From assembly GCF_022096995.1 (NCBI RefSeq), contig NZ_JACXGQ010000006.1, forward strand, positions 147,180-211,179: DNA of 64,000 bases. Reading direction: 5' to 3'. How positions within the stretch are numbered: position 1 is the stretch's first letter; each line of letters begins with the position of its first letter. The notes under the pieces are model-generated. The model was given only the letters and a program-made list of their open reading frames with translations. It was not told the DNA's origin and did not search any database. The DNA is from Yoonia sp. I 8.24 (lineage in GTDB: Bacteria > Pseudomonadota > Alphaproteobacteria > Rhodobacterales > Rhodobacteraceae). Positions 16,743-25,728 of the stretch are shown here, piece by piece. Made by a program: the position numbers and the translations under genes.

Positions 16743-17294
16743 TCAGAAGGTGTAGGCCGCACGGAGCGACCCGCTGTCAACTGTGCCCTCAAGATCACTT
16801 CCGTCAGCAGCGAAATCGTATGAGCGTCTCGCAAATTCTACGCCGACTTTGAATTGTTCGTTGATGCTGTATTCGGTACCTATGCCGACAATCAACCCAG
16901 ATTGAGTTGTTTTATCACCGTCGTCATAAAATTCGCTTACCGAAAGCCCCATAACACCATAAGGTAAAAACGAGCCAACTTGATAGCCAACACGTCCTTT
17001 GAGGTCGACAATGGATGTATATTCCCACTCGTCTTCATAACCATCTTCGTAGACGGCATCAGTCGTAAGCGCGAGTTCACCGCCCAAGATATAGCCGTTC
17101 ATCTCATAGTCGATGCCAAAGAATACTTCGGCGACATCTCCGATCAGGTCGTATTGTGCGTCGTAGTCGATATAATCGTTTTCTCCGCCAAACGATGAAT
17201 AGGCGATACCGGCATAGTATGCGGGGGCGGATTGCGCATGCGCTGTAGTTGCGCCAACTAAAAGTGTCGCGATTGCTAAAGCTGTGAATTTCAT
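16743..17294 (-). CDS. Outer-membrane beta-barrel protein
   Basis: 183 residues from ATG 17294 (AGGA upstream). The signal peptide MKFTALAIATLLVGATTAHA is followed by a small barrel: alternating strands such as YYAGIAYSSFGG, GYILGGELALTTD and FKVGVEFARRSYDF. The chain ends SLRAAYTF, and a terminal Phe is the usual recognition signal for barrel assembly. The size suits an eight-stranded OmpX/OmpW-like porin-family barrel. The substrate and role are unknown. Confidence 0.8.
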   Translation of the reverse strand: MKFTALAIATLLVGATTAHAQSAPAYYAGIAYSSFGGENDYIDYDAQYDLIGDVAEVFFGIDYEMNGYILGGELALTTDAVYEDGYEDEWEYTSIVDLKGRVGYQVGSFLPYGVMGLSVSEFYDDGDKTTQSGLIVGIGTEYSINEQFKVGVEFARRSYDFAADGSDLEGTVDSGSLRAAYTF

Positions 17295-17653
17295 TGTTCG
17301 TGTGTCCTGTTGTAAAAAATAGACCAAATACTTTTGGGTGCAATGGTAGCTATGCAAATCTCTTACCATCATGCCTGCTTCAAGGTTACCGCTTCGCACG
17401 TAGGACCGTCGAGGTGATCTCGAAAGTAACTGAAGTATTACGTAACAATGGTGCTATCCGAACACGCTTGCACCGCTCTAGGTTGCTTCTTGCAAGCGAT
17501 GTACGTTTGGTAAGCCCTAAAGCTGCTCTTTAGCTGAGCAAATACCAATTGCGCAGCTTCGCTAACGCGGCCTGTAACCAAGAAGGGTAGTCTAGGTGCT
17601 ACCCTTCTTGATTCGTTTCAAAGCTGGCCCAACCATAGGCGTTGTTTAGCTGG
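17295..17653. other. Intergenic region between ettA and the outer-membrane protein gene
   Basis: 359 nt without a credible coding region. It must contain the promoter of the leftward outer-membrane protein gene. It also holds the strong hairpin at 17580-17609 listed separately. I see no tRNA or other RNA gene. Confidence 0.5.
17580..17609 (-). terminator. Strong hairpin downstream of ettA
   Basis: AAGAAGGGTAG and CTACCCTTCTT form a perfect 11-bp stem around TCTAGGTG, 45 nt beyond the ettA stop. It has only a partial T-run, so termination is likely but not certain. Confidence 0.65.
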
Positions 17654-19309
17654 CTACCTTACGAACTTCTTATGTTTCATCCGCTTTGGTTCCAGCGCGT
17701 CTGCGCCGAGGCGTGATATTTTGTCTTCTTCGTAGTCGGAAAATGCGCCTTGGAACCATTCGACGTGGGCGTCGCCTTCGAAAGCTAGGATGTGTGTGCA
17801 AATCCGGTCGAGGAAGAAACGATCGTGCGAGATGACCACGGCGCAGCCTGCGAAATCGACCAATGCGTCTTCGAGCGCGCGGAGCGTTTCAACGTCGAGA
17901 TCGTTGGTCGGCTCATCGAGCAGCAGCACGTTGCCACCGGATTTGAGCAGTTTCGCCATGTGCACGCGGTTGCGTTCACCACCCGACAGCAGGCTGACTT
18001 TTTTCTGCTGATCGCCGCCCTTAAAGTTGAAGGCCGAGCAATAGGCGCGCGAGTTCATAGACGCGTCGCCAAGCTCAATAATTTCCGCACCGCCGCTGAT
18101 TTCTTCCCATACGGTGGTGTCATCAGCCAGCGCATCGCGCGACTGATCAACGTAAGAAAGTTTCACGGTTTCACCGAAGGTCACAGACCCTTCGTCGGGC
18201 TCAACCTGCCCGGTCAACATCCCAAAGAGCGTGGATTTACCCGCACCGTTTGGCCCGATCACGCCAACAATACCGCCCGGTGGCAGATCAAATGACAGCC
18301 CTTCGACCAGCAATTTATCACCCATGGCTTTTTTCAGGTTTTCGACTTCGATCACCTTGTTCCCAAGACGCGGGCCGTTGGGGATGATGATCTGGGCGCG
18401 GCCGACTTTCTCTTTTTCAGATTGGCTGGCCATTTCGTTATAGGACGCGATCCGCGCCTTTGATTTCGCTTGGCGGGCTTTGGCGCCTTGGCGCATCCAG
18501 TCCAATTCGCGCTGCAACGTGCGCTGTTTGGATTTGTCGTCTTTTGCCTCGCGCTCAAGCCGCTTTGCTTTGGCTTCAAGCCAGCTTGAATAATTGCCTT
18601 CGTGCGGGATGCCAGACCCGCGGTCCAGCTCCAAAATCCAGCCGGTGATCGCGTCAAGGAAATACCGGTCGTGGGTGACGATCAGGATTGTGCCTTTGTA
18701 ATCAATTAGGTGCTGTTGCAGCCATGCGATGGTTTCGGCGTCAAGGTGGTTGGTCGGCTCATCGAGCAGCAGCATATCTGGCGCATCGAGCAGCAGTTGG
18801 CACAGGGCCACCCGGCGTTTTTCACCGCCCGAAAGTGTGGTCACATCTGCATCGTCGGGGGGGCAGCGCAGGGCCTCCATCGAGATGTCGATTTGTGCGT
18901 CAAGGTCCCAGAGGTTCTGCGCGTCGATCTGGTCTTGAAGCTGCGCCATTTCATCGGCGGTTTCTTCGGAATAGTTCATCGCAACTTCGTTGTAGCGATC
19001 AAGGATCGCCTTTTTGTCAGCGACGCCCAGCATCACGTTTTCACGCACGGTCAGGTTCGGGTCAAGCTCGGGTTCCTGTGGCAGATAGCCCACGCGTGCG
19101 CCCTCAGCCGCCCATGCTTCGCCGACGAAGTCTTTGTCTTGGCCCGCCATGATCCGCATCAGGGTCGATTTACCGGTGCCGTTCACACCGACCACACCGA
19201 TTTTCACACCGGGGAGGAAGTTCAAGCGGATGTTTTCAAATACCTTTTTCCCACCGGGATAGGTCTTGGACACGCCGTCCATGAAATAGACAAATTGATT
19301 GCTGGCCAT
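17654..19309 (-). CDS. ettA: Energy-dependent translational throttle protein EttA (ABC-F)
   Basis: 551 residues from ATG 19309 (AAGGAA upstream), close to the 555 of E. coli EttA. There are two ABC domains with Walker A GVNGTGKST and GPNGAGKST, signatures LSGGEKRRV and LSGGERNRV, and Walker B LLLDEPTNHLD and LLLDEPTNDLD. Between them is the charged linker (P-site tRNA interaction motif). No membrane helices. EttA binds the ribosomal E site and gates the first elongation step according to the ADP/ATP ratio. The KAP NTPase gene lies 70 nt upstream on the same strand. Confidence 0.95.
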   Translation of the reverse strand: MASNQFVYFMDGVSKTYPGGKKVFENIRLNFLPGVKIGVVGVNGTGKSTLMRIMAGQDKDFVGEAWAAEGARVGYLPQEPELDPNLTVRENVMLGVADKKAILDRYNEVAMNYSEETADEMAQLQDQIDAQNLWDLDAQIDISMEALRCPPDDADVTTLSGGEKRRVALCQLLLDAPDMLLLDEPTNHLDAETIAWLQQHLIDYKGTILIVTHDRYFLDAITGWILELDRGSGIPHEGNYSSWLEAKAKRLEREAKDDKSKQRTLQRELDWMRQGAKARQAKSKARIASYNEMASQSEKEKVGRAQIIIPNGPRLGNKVIEVENLKKAMGDKLLVEGLSFDLPPGGIVGVIGPNGAGKSTLFGMLTGQVEPDEGSVTFGETVKLSYVDQSRDALADDTTVWEEISGGAEIIELGDASMNSRAYCSAFNFKGGDQQKKVSLLSGGERNRVHMAKLLKSGGNVLLLDEPTNDLDVETLRALEDALVDFAGCAVVISHDRFFLDRICTHILAFEGDAHVEWFQGAFSDYEEDKISRLGADALEPKRMKHKKFVR

Positions 19310-19379
19310 GCTCGGCGGTTCCTTTTGATAAAGCTTGTTCCCCACTTAAAAGGTGCGCGCGGCGTAGGCAAGGGGAGGG

Positions 19380-20708
19380 TTAATCAGACGGGAGTTCGAA
19401 GGCGTCAAGGGATTGGGTGGAAAGGTCCGGGATAATTGTTTTTCGGGTCCTGTTCATAAAATGGTCGCCCAGTGAAGTTTTTACTTCTTGATTCCCCGCA
19501 ATGGCTAGGTGATTTAGGCAGGCTTGCCAGCACATTTGCGGGTCTGGCACGAGGGTGTTTCCTCCGTGCAATTCTTGCATCCTGAACATCGAATCGAGGT
19601 TATCGTACTCCAGTTGGTTTGTACGCGCGAGACCAATCCAAGCCGGTTTGAGAACCTTGATGATCAGCAGCCCCGCAAAAATCTGATATTCTGGACTATC
19701 TTCAAAATGTTGACATGGCGTTACAGCGATTAGCGTTGTCAGTTGTTCAACGTCGCGGAGCGTTAGCGGTATGGCCTGATTAAGCGCACACAAGTAGCTG
19801 TTAAATACGCGCCAAGCGTCTTGGGGGATCGCAAGTTTTTCGGCGATGGTCCCAAAGTGTTCTACCGCATAACCGTGTGACGGCCTGCGATCCGAACCAG
19901 CGGGCATAGGCATTCGTACCCGTACAAACTTATGCAGATACCGATCCGCATCTATCCCTGCCCCATACGTTGCCCTCACACTATTCGCCAATTCTTGCAT
20001 GTTGGTGCCCAGCACAAAGTGGACGCCGGGGGTGGCGAAGAAGTGTTTGATGACTTCGAGCATTTGTAGCGCGTAATCGGGGCGGCAGCGGTCGAGTTCG
20101 TCGATGACGATGACTAGTTTTTGTTGTGGCTCGTCTTTTTCGTTTGGCTTTGTGAGTGCCGTGAGGGCGACGCGGAATTCTTCCATTGCAGCGCGGCGCC
20201 CGTCTTCTTGTTTCCAATAGGCTTCGGCAGCTTTTTCAACGTTTTCGGAGGATTGATTGATGAGCGCAGCGGTTAACTCGTCTGCGATTTTGGTGCTTCC
20301 TGCGGTTACGACGGCAAGCCCAGCACGGGCCATCATTGGTAGCAGCTTATACGCTGCTTTTCGTAACCCCGCCAAGAGGGCCGGGGAAGTTTCTTCTTCG
20401 TCTAACCTATCTGCCAGCGCCCCTGTCAGTGCAATCAGTGGACCATCTAGATAGTCATGCTCATACGCGTCGAAATAGAGCGTGGTCGCTTGGTCGGGGT
20501 GGGTTTTGAGATGTTCGCCGACCCAGCATTTCAAAAACACGGATTTGCCGCTGCCCCAGCCTCCATCAAGGGCGATGACCAGCGGGTCGTCGATGCTTTC
20601 GACCAAGTTGGACAGCTTTGTCGCCATTGGTTTGCGATTTAGCGTGTCGGGTTTAAATATACCATCTTTGTAGAGTTCAATCTTGGGTTCAGGGATCGAG
20701 AGTTTCAT
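19380..20708 (-). CDS. KAP-family P-loop NTPase
   Basis: 442 residues. Walker A is DGGWGSGKSVF near residue 50 and Walker B is KLVIVIDELDRC near residue 200, followed by the KAP-type helix and FVLGTNMQEL. A long alpha-helical insert lies between the two motifs (residues about 80-190), including a moderately hydrophobic stretch (LLPMMARAGLAVV) where KAP proteins often have membrane segments. KAP NTPases are patchily distributed and some belong to mobile or defence loci, but no nuclease, toxin or other partner is adjacent here. It ends 70 nt before ettA. Function unknown. Confidence 0.85.
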   Translation of the reverse strand: MKLSIPEPKIELYKDGIFKPDTLNRKPMATKLSNLVESIDDPLVIALDGGWGSGKSVFLKCWVGEHLKTHPDQATTLYFDAYEHDYLDGPLIALTGALADRLDEEETSPALLAGLRKAAYKLLPMMARAGLAVVTAGSTKIADELTAALINQSSENVEKAAEAYWKQEDGRRAAMEEFRVALTALTKPNEKDEPQQKLVIVIDELDRCRPDYALQMLEVIKHFFATPGVHFVLGTNMQELANSVRATYGAGIDADRYLHKFVRVRMPMPAGSDRRPSHGYAVEHFGTIAEKLAIPQDAWRVFNSYLCALNQAIPLTLRDVEQLTTLIAVTPCQHFEDSPEYQIFAGLLIIKVLKPAWIGLARTNQLEYDNLDSMFRMQELHGGNTLVPDPQMCWQACLNHLAIAGNQEVKTSLGDHFMNRTRKTIIPDLSTQSLDAFELPSD

Positions 20709-20789
20709 CTGGGCAACCTTTCACGCAATATTCGCATAGGTTGTTTACGCTTGGGCCGCCTCCGTCAATGGGGTGCGGCTTGGTAGCAC

Positions 20790-20822
20790 AAAAAAGGCGC
20801 GGGCATTGCTGCGCCGCGCCTT
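20790..20822 (-). terminator. Rho-independent terminator of the PilJ/Cache-like gene
   Basis: On the - strand AAGGCGCG and CGCGCCTT form an 8-bp stem followed by TTTT. It lies 25 nt past the stop at 20847. Confidence 0.85.
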
Positions 20823-20846
20823 CGTTCGTGAGTGGTATTTCGTGGC

Positions 20847-22268
20847 TTACATCAGGCTTTGGACATTGATCCCGAATGTCATTGCGCCGATGGCTTCGCC
20901 GGTGTCTGGGTCAACGACGGTCAGTGATGCTTGGGCTTGGTAGAAGCCGGTGCTGTCATCAAATTCGATTTCGCTGATGTGCAGCGCATCTGGTCCAACG
21001 CCGTAGGTCTGCTGGTGCTTGGCTTCATCGCCCTGCCAGAAGTCAGAGGTTGCCACGCTTTGTGCGACGTTCAAGCCGAGGTAGTCCATGATGAACACTT
21101 CAGTCACGAAGCCAGCGGTTTCTTCTTGGTGCATGCGCAGCCATGCGGACACATCGTTTTCCAAAGCCGTTGTCATCAGTGGTCCACCATCGCCAGAGGC
21201 TTCTGCCCGCCACTGCTGGTCAAGCGCGATCACGGCATCTTCGGCCATGCCAGCGTTGGTGATGTTTTGTGCTTTGACTGCGTCGATCACGCGTGGGTCC
21301 GCAGCCCAAGTCCGCAGCTCTGCATCAACATATGCCTCGAGCGGGACTCGGAAGGTGCCTTTTTTGCCCGGTGCGGCGATCAGATACAGCGTGATGATGT
21401 TGTTCATCTCAAGCACGAGTTCAGTCGTGAGTGCATTTGAGGCGATGACGTCCTCGGGTGTTGCCGCGTGTACTTCCCCCAGGATTTCGTCGTAGATCAC
21501 ACGGTTTTCTTGCCAAGCGGCATGGGCCTTGTCCAGTTCCGCTTGGACCATTTCATTTGGCGGTGGGTTGATCCCCGCAGCAGGCAGCCCGTCGCGCAAT
21601 GCGTTCAAAGTCAGATCGAACGTTTCGACTGTATCTGCCAGTTCAAGGCGCGCCTCTTCGAGGTGGATCCCATGCGCAAGTTCGCAGGTCGCGCGTGTCA
21701 TGCGGTGTGCCAACATACGTTGACGGCCCGCAAAGTTCAGCACAGTTGCATCGCTTTGTAGCAATTCCTGCGGGTTGGTGTATTCGCCGGAAATGTCGGC
21801 GGCCATGATGTCTGTTTGCTCAAAAAGCGCGTGGTAGCCTTCGGTGATGATCGCGACTTCTTCGTCTGTTGCGGTCCCTTCAAGCATATGAAGCGAGGCG
21901 GCCTCCATCGGGTCCCAAAGTTCATGCGTTTTTGCGATCGCTTGCAAAATCCGTGGTGTGGTTTCTTCGCCGGGCATCCCTAGCGCGCGGTCGCCATGCT
22001 CTAACCCATGCAAGATCGCGTCAAAATAGTCGTGAACGTGCTGAAGATCGACGCGCGCGGTTTCTTGGTCATATGTGCCGTCATAGCGGCAGCTCGCAGA
22101 GGCAAGGGCTTCGGTCATGCCGCGTAGTGCAAAGGCGCGGTTTACCCGGGCCTTGCCACCGTCATAAAGGGCGGGGTCAAGCGATTGCGCTTGTGGGGCA
22201 GTCGCACCGAGCGTCATCAGCGCAATACAAGCTGTGCCCAACAGTTTGGTGGTTTTAAAAGGTGTCAT
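20847..22268 (-). CDS. Secreted PilJ-type / Cache-like sensory protein
   Basis: 473 residues with a signal peptide (cleavage near ATAPQAQS) and no later membrane helix. Two PilJ-type four-helix segments can be seen: RVNRAFALRGMTEALAS near residue 43 and LNFAGRQRMLAHRMTRATC near residue 188, the latter a clear match to the NIT/PilJ nitrate-sensor-like signature. The C-terminal third (about 310-473) resembles a Cache/PDC sensor, ending ASLTVVDPDTGEAIGAMTFG. There is no kinase, cyclase or methyl-accepting domain, so it must sense alone or signal through a partner. It lies downstream of the PBP-OmpA gene on the same strand. Confidence 0.75.
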   Translation of the reverse strand: MTPFKTTKLLGTACIALMTLGATAPQAQSLDPALYDGGKARVNRAFALRGMTEALASASCRYDGTYDQETARVDLQHVHDYFDAILHGLEHGDRALGMPGEETTPRILQAIAKTHELWDPMEAASLHMLEGTATDEEVAIITEGYHALFEQTDIMAADISGEYTNPQELLQSDATVLNFAGRQRMLAHRMTRATCELAHGIHLEEARLELADTVETFDLTLNALRDGLPAAGINPPPNEMVQAELDKAHAAWQENRVIYDEILGEVHAATPEDVIASNALTTELVLEMNNIITLYLIAAPGKKGTFRVPLEAYVDAELRTWAADPRVIDAVKAQNITNAGMAEDAVIALDQQWRAEASGDGGPLMTTALENDVSAWLRMHQEETAGFVTEVFIMDYLGLNVAQSVATSDFWQGDEAKHQQTYGVGPDALHISEIEFDDSTGFYQAQASLTVVDPDTGEAIGAMTFGINVQSLM

Positions 22269-22436
22269 CGTAAACTCCTATGCGTCGCCAGATTTGCATG
22301 CCACAGGCTGCGTCTGGCAGTCGTGTTTGAGGATCTGCGTTCCGGTCGCCGTAGGCATCCAAAAGATGCGGCATCAAAGCAGCGCGCGCATGGCGTGCAC
22401 TAATCGGGAATTAACAGAGAGAATAGGGGAAATGGT

Positions 22437-22460
22437 GGCGGGCGCTGGGGTGCGCCCGCC
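22437..22460 (-). terminator. GC-rich hairpin between the PBP-OmpA and PilJ/Cache-like genes
   Basis: GGCGGGCGC-TGGGGT-GCGCCCGCC, a perfect 9-bp stem placed 8 nt after the PBP-OmpA stop. The following - strand sequence is not T-rich, so it may attenuate rather than end transcription into the next gene. Confidence 0.55.
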
Positions 22461-22467
22461 CGATGGT

Positions 22468-24060
22468 TTAGCCGTTCGCGGCTTCGATCCATACTTCAAC
22501 GCGGCGGTTGATCTGGCGTTCGTTTTCAGAGTTGTTACACGCTGATGGTGAAATTTCACCGTAGCCCGCTGTTTCCATTTCAATTCCGGCCAAGCGATCG
22601 CCCGCTATGTTTTGCAATTCGGCACGTACTTGTTCCGCACGTGATTGCGACAAAGTCCGGTTGCTGTCGAAAGCGCCCACATCGTCTGTGAACCCAACGA
22701 ACATGATCTTGGTGCCTTCAGGCTGCGTTTCCAGGTAATCTGTCAAACGCTCAAGGTTCAAGATGCCGCGCTCATCAAGGTTTTGGGACCCGGTGCGGAA
22801 GCGGAATGTTGTTGACAGGCGGTCATAGTCAACCATCTGCGACAGCATTTCGCGCATGAAGCCGCCTTCGTAGGCATCGGCACTTGGGTCAAGCAGCGCA
22901 CGTGCACGGCCACCATCAAGTGTTTGTGCCCGACGGTCGATGCCAAGGTCGATGAACCCGGCTTTGGCGATCACTTCGTCTGCAGCTTCGGATTCAGCGT
23001 AGTGGATGAAATCCATTGTGGCTGTATCTGCGGTATCGTCACGTGTGTAGAGATATAGCAACCGTTGCAACGCATATTCTTGTGTCCGCGCCGAGAACGC
23101 GTCAGGTGTCATTGTGATCCCGCAATCGTTCACCAATGTCAGCGCGCTTGCACCACGTTGGAACGCATAGCCCACAAAGCCGATGGCCGTTTCATCTGCG
23201 TTGATTTGTGCAGCCATTTCGTTGTTCCCAGGAACAACGATGGTGTCTGACAAAGGCGCAGGGACCTGATCGCCATATACACCGTTCATAAAGACTGCGC
23301 GGGTACCAGAATCAGCGGGGCGATCAACCAATGTGATAACAGCGTCTTCGCCACCCAATTCCGACCAGTTCGAAATCGCGCCGCTATAAATACCGCGGAG
23401 TTGCTCCATCGTGACCGTTTTCACAGGGTTGTCTGGGTGTGTGATGACAACCAAGCTATCGACCGCAATGATGTGTTCGCTATCGATGCTGACCATATTG
23501 CCTGCGCCATCAGCACGCAGGGCACGTGCTTCATCAGGTGTGATACGGCGGGATGCCATGCCGACCTGTGCTGAGCGGTCCAGCAACGTTCTAAACGCAT
23601 CGCTAGAACCAGTGGACGTTACAAGGTAAGATCCCAACGGATCACCAAAACCTTCGTCACCAACCAATTCGGTGATGAACTGGCCGTCCGTACCTGTACC
23701 AGTTTGTGTCGCGTCGGCGTTCAGGTTTGCACCGTAACCAGAAAGCAGCAACGGCATCACACCAAGACCAATCGTATCAGACCCAGCGATGTTGATGTCC
23801 GCATCGGCGGTTCCAAAGGTCGGACAGTCCGCACCCTCACAGCTCACGCGTGATGCTGCGATACGTAGTTCGCCAAGTGCTGTACGGATGACGTAGTTGT
23901 TATCTGTGAAAGAGACGAACTCACCTACAAGGTTAACCGTGCCGTCAGCGGACTTTAGCGAAACTTCGCCAGCCATTGTCGCGGCGGGAGTAATGAGCGC
24001 GGCCGACAGTGCCGTCGCTGAAACTAGATTTTGGTAAGATTTAAAGACGCTAAGGCCCAT
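22468..24060 (-). CDS. Phosphate-binding-protein-like / OmpA fusion protein
   Basis: 530 residues from ATG 24060 (GGAGAA 7 nt upstream). Order: signal peptide (to about residue 30), a short beta-rich region (residues 30-85), a PstS-like periplasmic-binding domain (INIAGSDTIGLGVMPLLLSGY to about residue 390) with ligand-loop elements such as RPADSGTRAVF, then a C-terminal OmpA peptidoglycan-binding domain (FRFRTGSQNLDERG, FVGFTDDVGAFDSN, SQSRAEQVRAEL, NRRVEVWI). The protein should be held at the cell wall while binding an anion, probably phosphate. Not next to pst genes. Confidence 0.88.
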   Translation of the reverse strand: MGLSVFKSYQNLVSATALSAALITPAATMAGEVSLKSADGTVNLVGEFVSFTDNNYVIRTALGELRIAASRVSCEGADCPTFGTADADINIAGSDTIGLGVMPLLLSGYGANLNADATQTGTGTDGQFITELVGDEGFGDPLGSYLVTSTGSSDAFRTLLDRSAQVGMASRRITPDEARALRADGAGNMVSIDSEHIIAVDSLVVITHPDNPVKTVTMEQLRGIYSGAISNWSELGGEDAVITLVDRPADSGTRAVFMNGVYGDQVPAPLSDTIVVPGNNEMAAQINADETAIGFVGYAFQRGASALTLVNDCGITMTPDAFSARTQEYALQRLLYLYTRDDTADTATMDFIHYAESEAADEVIAKAGFIDLGIDRRAQTLDGGRARALLDPSADAYEGGFMREMLSQMVDYDRLSTTFRFRTGSQNLDERGILNLERLTDYLETQPEGTKIMFVGFTDDVGAFDSNRTLSQSRAEQVRAELQNIAGDRLAGIEMETAGYGEISPSACNNSENERQINRRVEVWIEAANG

Positions 24061-24577
24061 GATTGTTCTCCATAACTCGTTGTTCAAACTGTAAAAATCT
24101 ATGAGCATATTTCCGCCCAATGGTGACTAAAAACAACCTATACTTTTGTATAAGCAGACTGCCCTAATTCCGAGTACTATCGCTGGTTGTTTTTTTACTG
24201 TATAATCAAAAAGATTCGTAATCGTTTTAGGCTTCGGTCGTGCGTTTCTGCAGGCGGGACGGTGAAAGAAAAGTAATCCCATCTAAATCTCGTTATCTTA
24301 AGGTGCTGATTTAGATTGTTAATTGCTCCCTGCATTATAGGGCTCGATGGTCATCAGTAATAATTTACTATTTTAGTGTGGTTTTCCTGACACGCTATTG
24401 GAAATAGTGCGAAATACCCGCTATGGGTGAATTTATGTCATCAATGTGTTCGTGGAAGGGGTGGCCGGCGCGTGAATGACGGTAAAAAAGGCGAGTCCCT
24501 GCAATTAGAGCATGGCAAGTGATGCCTTTGAGACGAGGAATCGTATCTGCGTAACTGCCAAGGGTAGTGTAAATACC
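24061..24577. other. Long AT-rich intergenic region
   Basis: About 520 nt between two leftward genes, clearly more AT-rich than its neighbours and without a credible coding region. It should hold the promoter of the PBP-OmpA gene. No Pho-box-like site, tRNA or insertion sequence was recognised in it. Confidence 0.5.
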
Positions 24578-24610
24578 AAAAAAGGCCCCACCTTTCGGTG
24601 AGGCCTTTTC
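24578..24610 (-). terminator. Rho-independent terminator of the xdh/BMP operon
   Basis: On the - strand AAGGCCTCACC-GAAA-GGTGGGGCCTT (one mismatch-type pair) is followed by TTTTTGG. It lies 20 nt after the BMP gene stop and ends the eight-gene purine operon. Confidence 0.9.
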
Positions 24611-24630
24611 GAAAACGGTCTTATCAAGGC

Positions 24631-25704
24631 TTATTGTGGGATATCGCCTGTCAGACCTTCAACGTAAAAGCTCATGCCGGCCAATGTGCCGTCGTCAGCT
24701 GTTTCACCATCAGCCAACCATGCAGAACCGTCTTGTTTGTTCAGCGGGCCTGTGAAGGCATGGTATTCGCCAGATGCGAGGCTATCGCGGAGCGCTTCAG
24801 CGGATGCTTTCACGTCAGCAGGCACCGCGTCAGAGATTTCACCGATGCCAACCATGCCAGCGCCGATACCATCCCAAGTGTTTGTGCTTTCCCATGTGCC
24901 GTCCATGACAGCTTGGGTCCGGGCGATGTAATAAGGTGCCCAGTCATCGATGATGGAGGATACCCGTGGGAACGGGCCGAATTCAGCCATGTCGGACGCC
25001 TGACCAAATGTCACAACGTTGCCAGCAGCCTGTGCTGCGGCTTGTGGTGCGGTTGAATCAGTGTGCTGCAAGATCACATCAGCGCCTTGTTCGATCAGAA
25101 CACTTGCGGCTTCAGCTTCTTTTGCAGGGTCAAACCATGTGTAGGCCCAAACGATTTTGAACTCGACGTCAGGGTTTACAGCCTTGGCATGGATATAGGC
25201 AGAGTTGATACCACGGATAACTTCGGGAATTGGGAATGACCCGATATAGCCGATCACGTTGCTTTCGGTCATTTGACCCGCAATGTGACCCTGTACCGCG
25301 CGGCCTTCATAGAAGCGTGCAGAATAGACAGACACGTTGTCGGCTTGCTTATAGCCTGTCGCGTGTTCAAACATCACGTCAGGGAATTTTTCTGCGACAT
25401 TGATGGTTGGGTCCATGTAACCGAATGATGTGGTAAAGATCAGGTCAGCACCGCCAAGTGCCATCTGCTGCATAACGCGTTCAGCGTCTGCACCTTCTGG
25501 AACGCTTTCAACGAACACAGTTTCAACCGCGTCGCCGAATTCTTCTTCAACAGCCAAGCGGCCTTGGTTGTGCTCATATGTCCAGCCGCCGTCGCCGACA
25601 GGCCCAACATAGATAAAGCCAACCTTGGTTGGGTCGTCAGCAAAAGCTGTCGTTGAAAGGCTCGCGGCAAGCGTTGCCCCTGCCAATATTGTTTTCATTG
25701 TCAT
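24631..25704 (-). CDS. BMP-family ABC transporter substrate-binding protein (purine/nucleoside uptake)
   Basis: 357 residues with a signal peptide (cleavage at AFA-DD). The family pattern is clear: KVGFIYVGPVGDGGWTYEHNQGR at the first strand, DLIFTTSFGYMDP, and a domain-closing TWFDPAKEAEAA. BMP/PnrA-type proteins bind nucleosides or purines. The first ATG (25704) is preferred, with AAGGGGA upstream. It is the last gene of the xdhABC-ABC operon, so the ligand is likely hypoxanthine, xanthine, urate or a related purine (inference). Confidence 0.92.
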   Translation of the reverse strand: MTMKTILAGATLAASLSTTAFADDPTKVGFIYVGPVGDGGWTYEHNQGRLAVEEEFGDAVETVFVESVPEGADAERVMQQMALGGADLIFTTSFGYMDPTINVAEKFPDVMFEHATGYKQADNVSVYSARFYEGRAVQGHIAGQMTESNVIGYIGSFPIPEVIRGINSAYIHAKAVNPDVEFKIVWAYTWFDPAKEAEAASVLIEQGADVILQHTDSTAPQAAAQAAGNVVTFGQASDMAEFGPFPRVSSIIDDWAPYYIARTQAVMDGTWESTNTWDGIGAGMVGIGEISDAVPADVKASAEALRDSLASGEYHAFTGPLNKQDGSAWLADGETADDGTLAGMSFYVEGLTGDIPQ

Positions 25705-25728
25705 AAGATATCCCCTTGGTGGTGTGCC

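Noticed and set aside
19380..20708. Calling the KAP NTPase a phage-defence system
   Set aside because: No nuclease, toxin, methylase or other defence partner is adjacent, so only the domain is reported.
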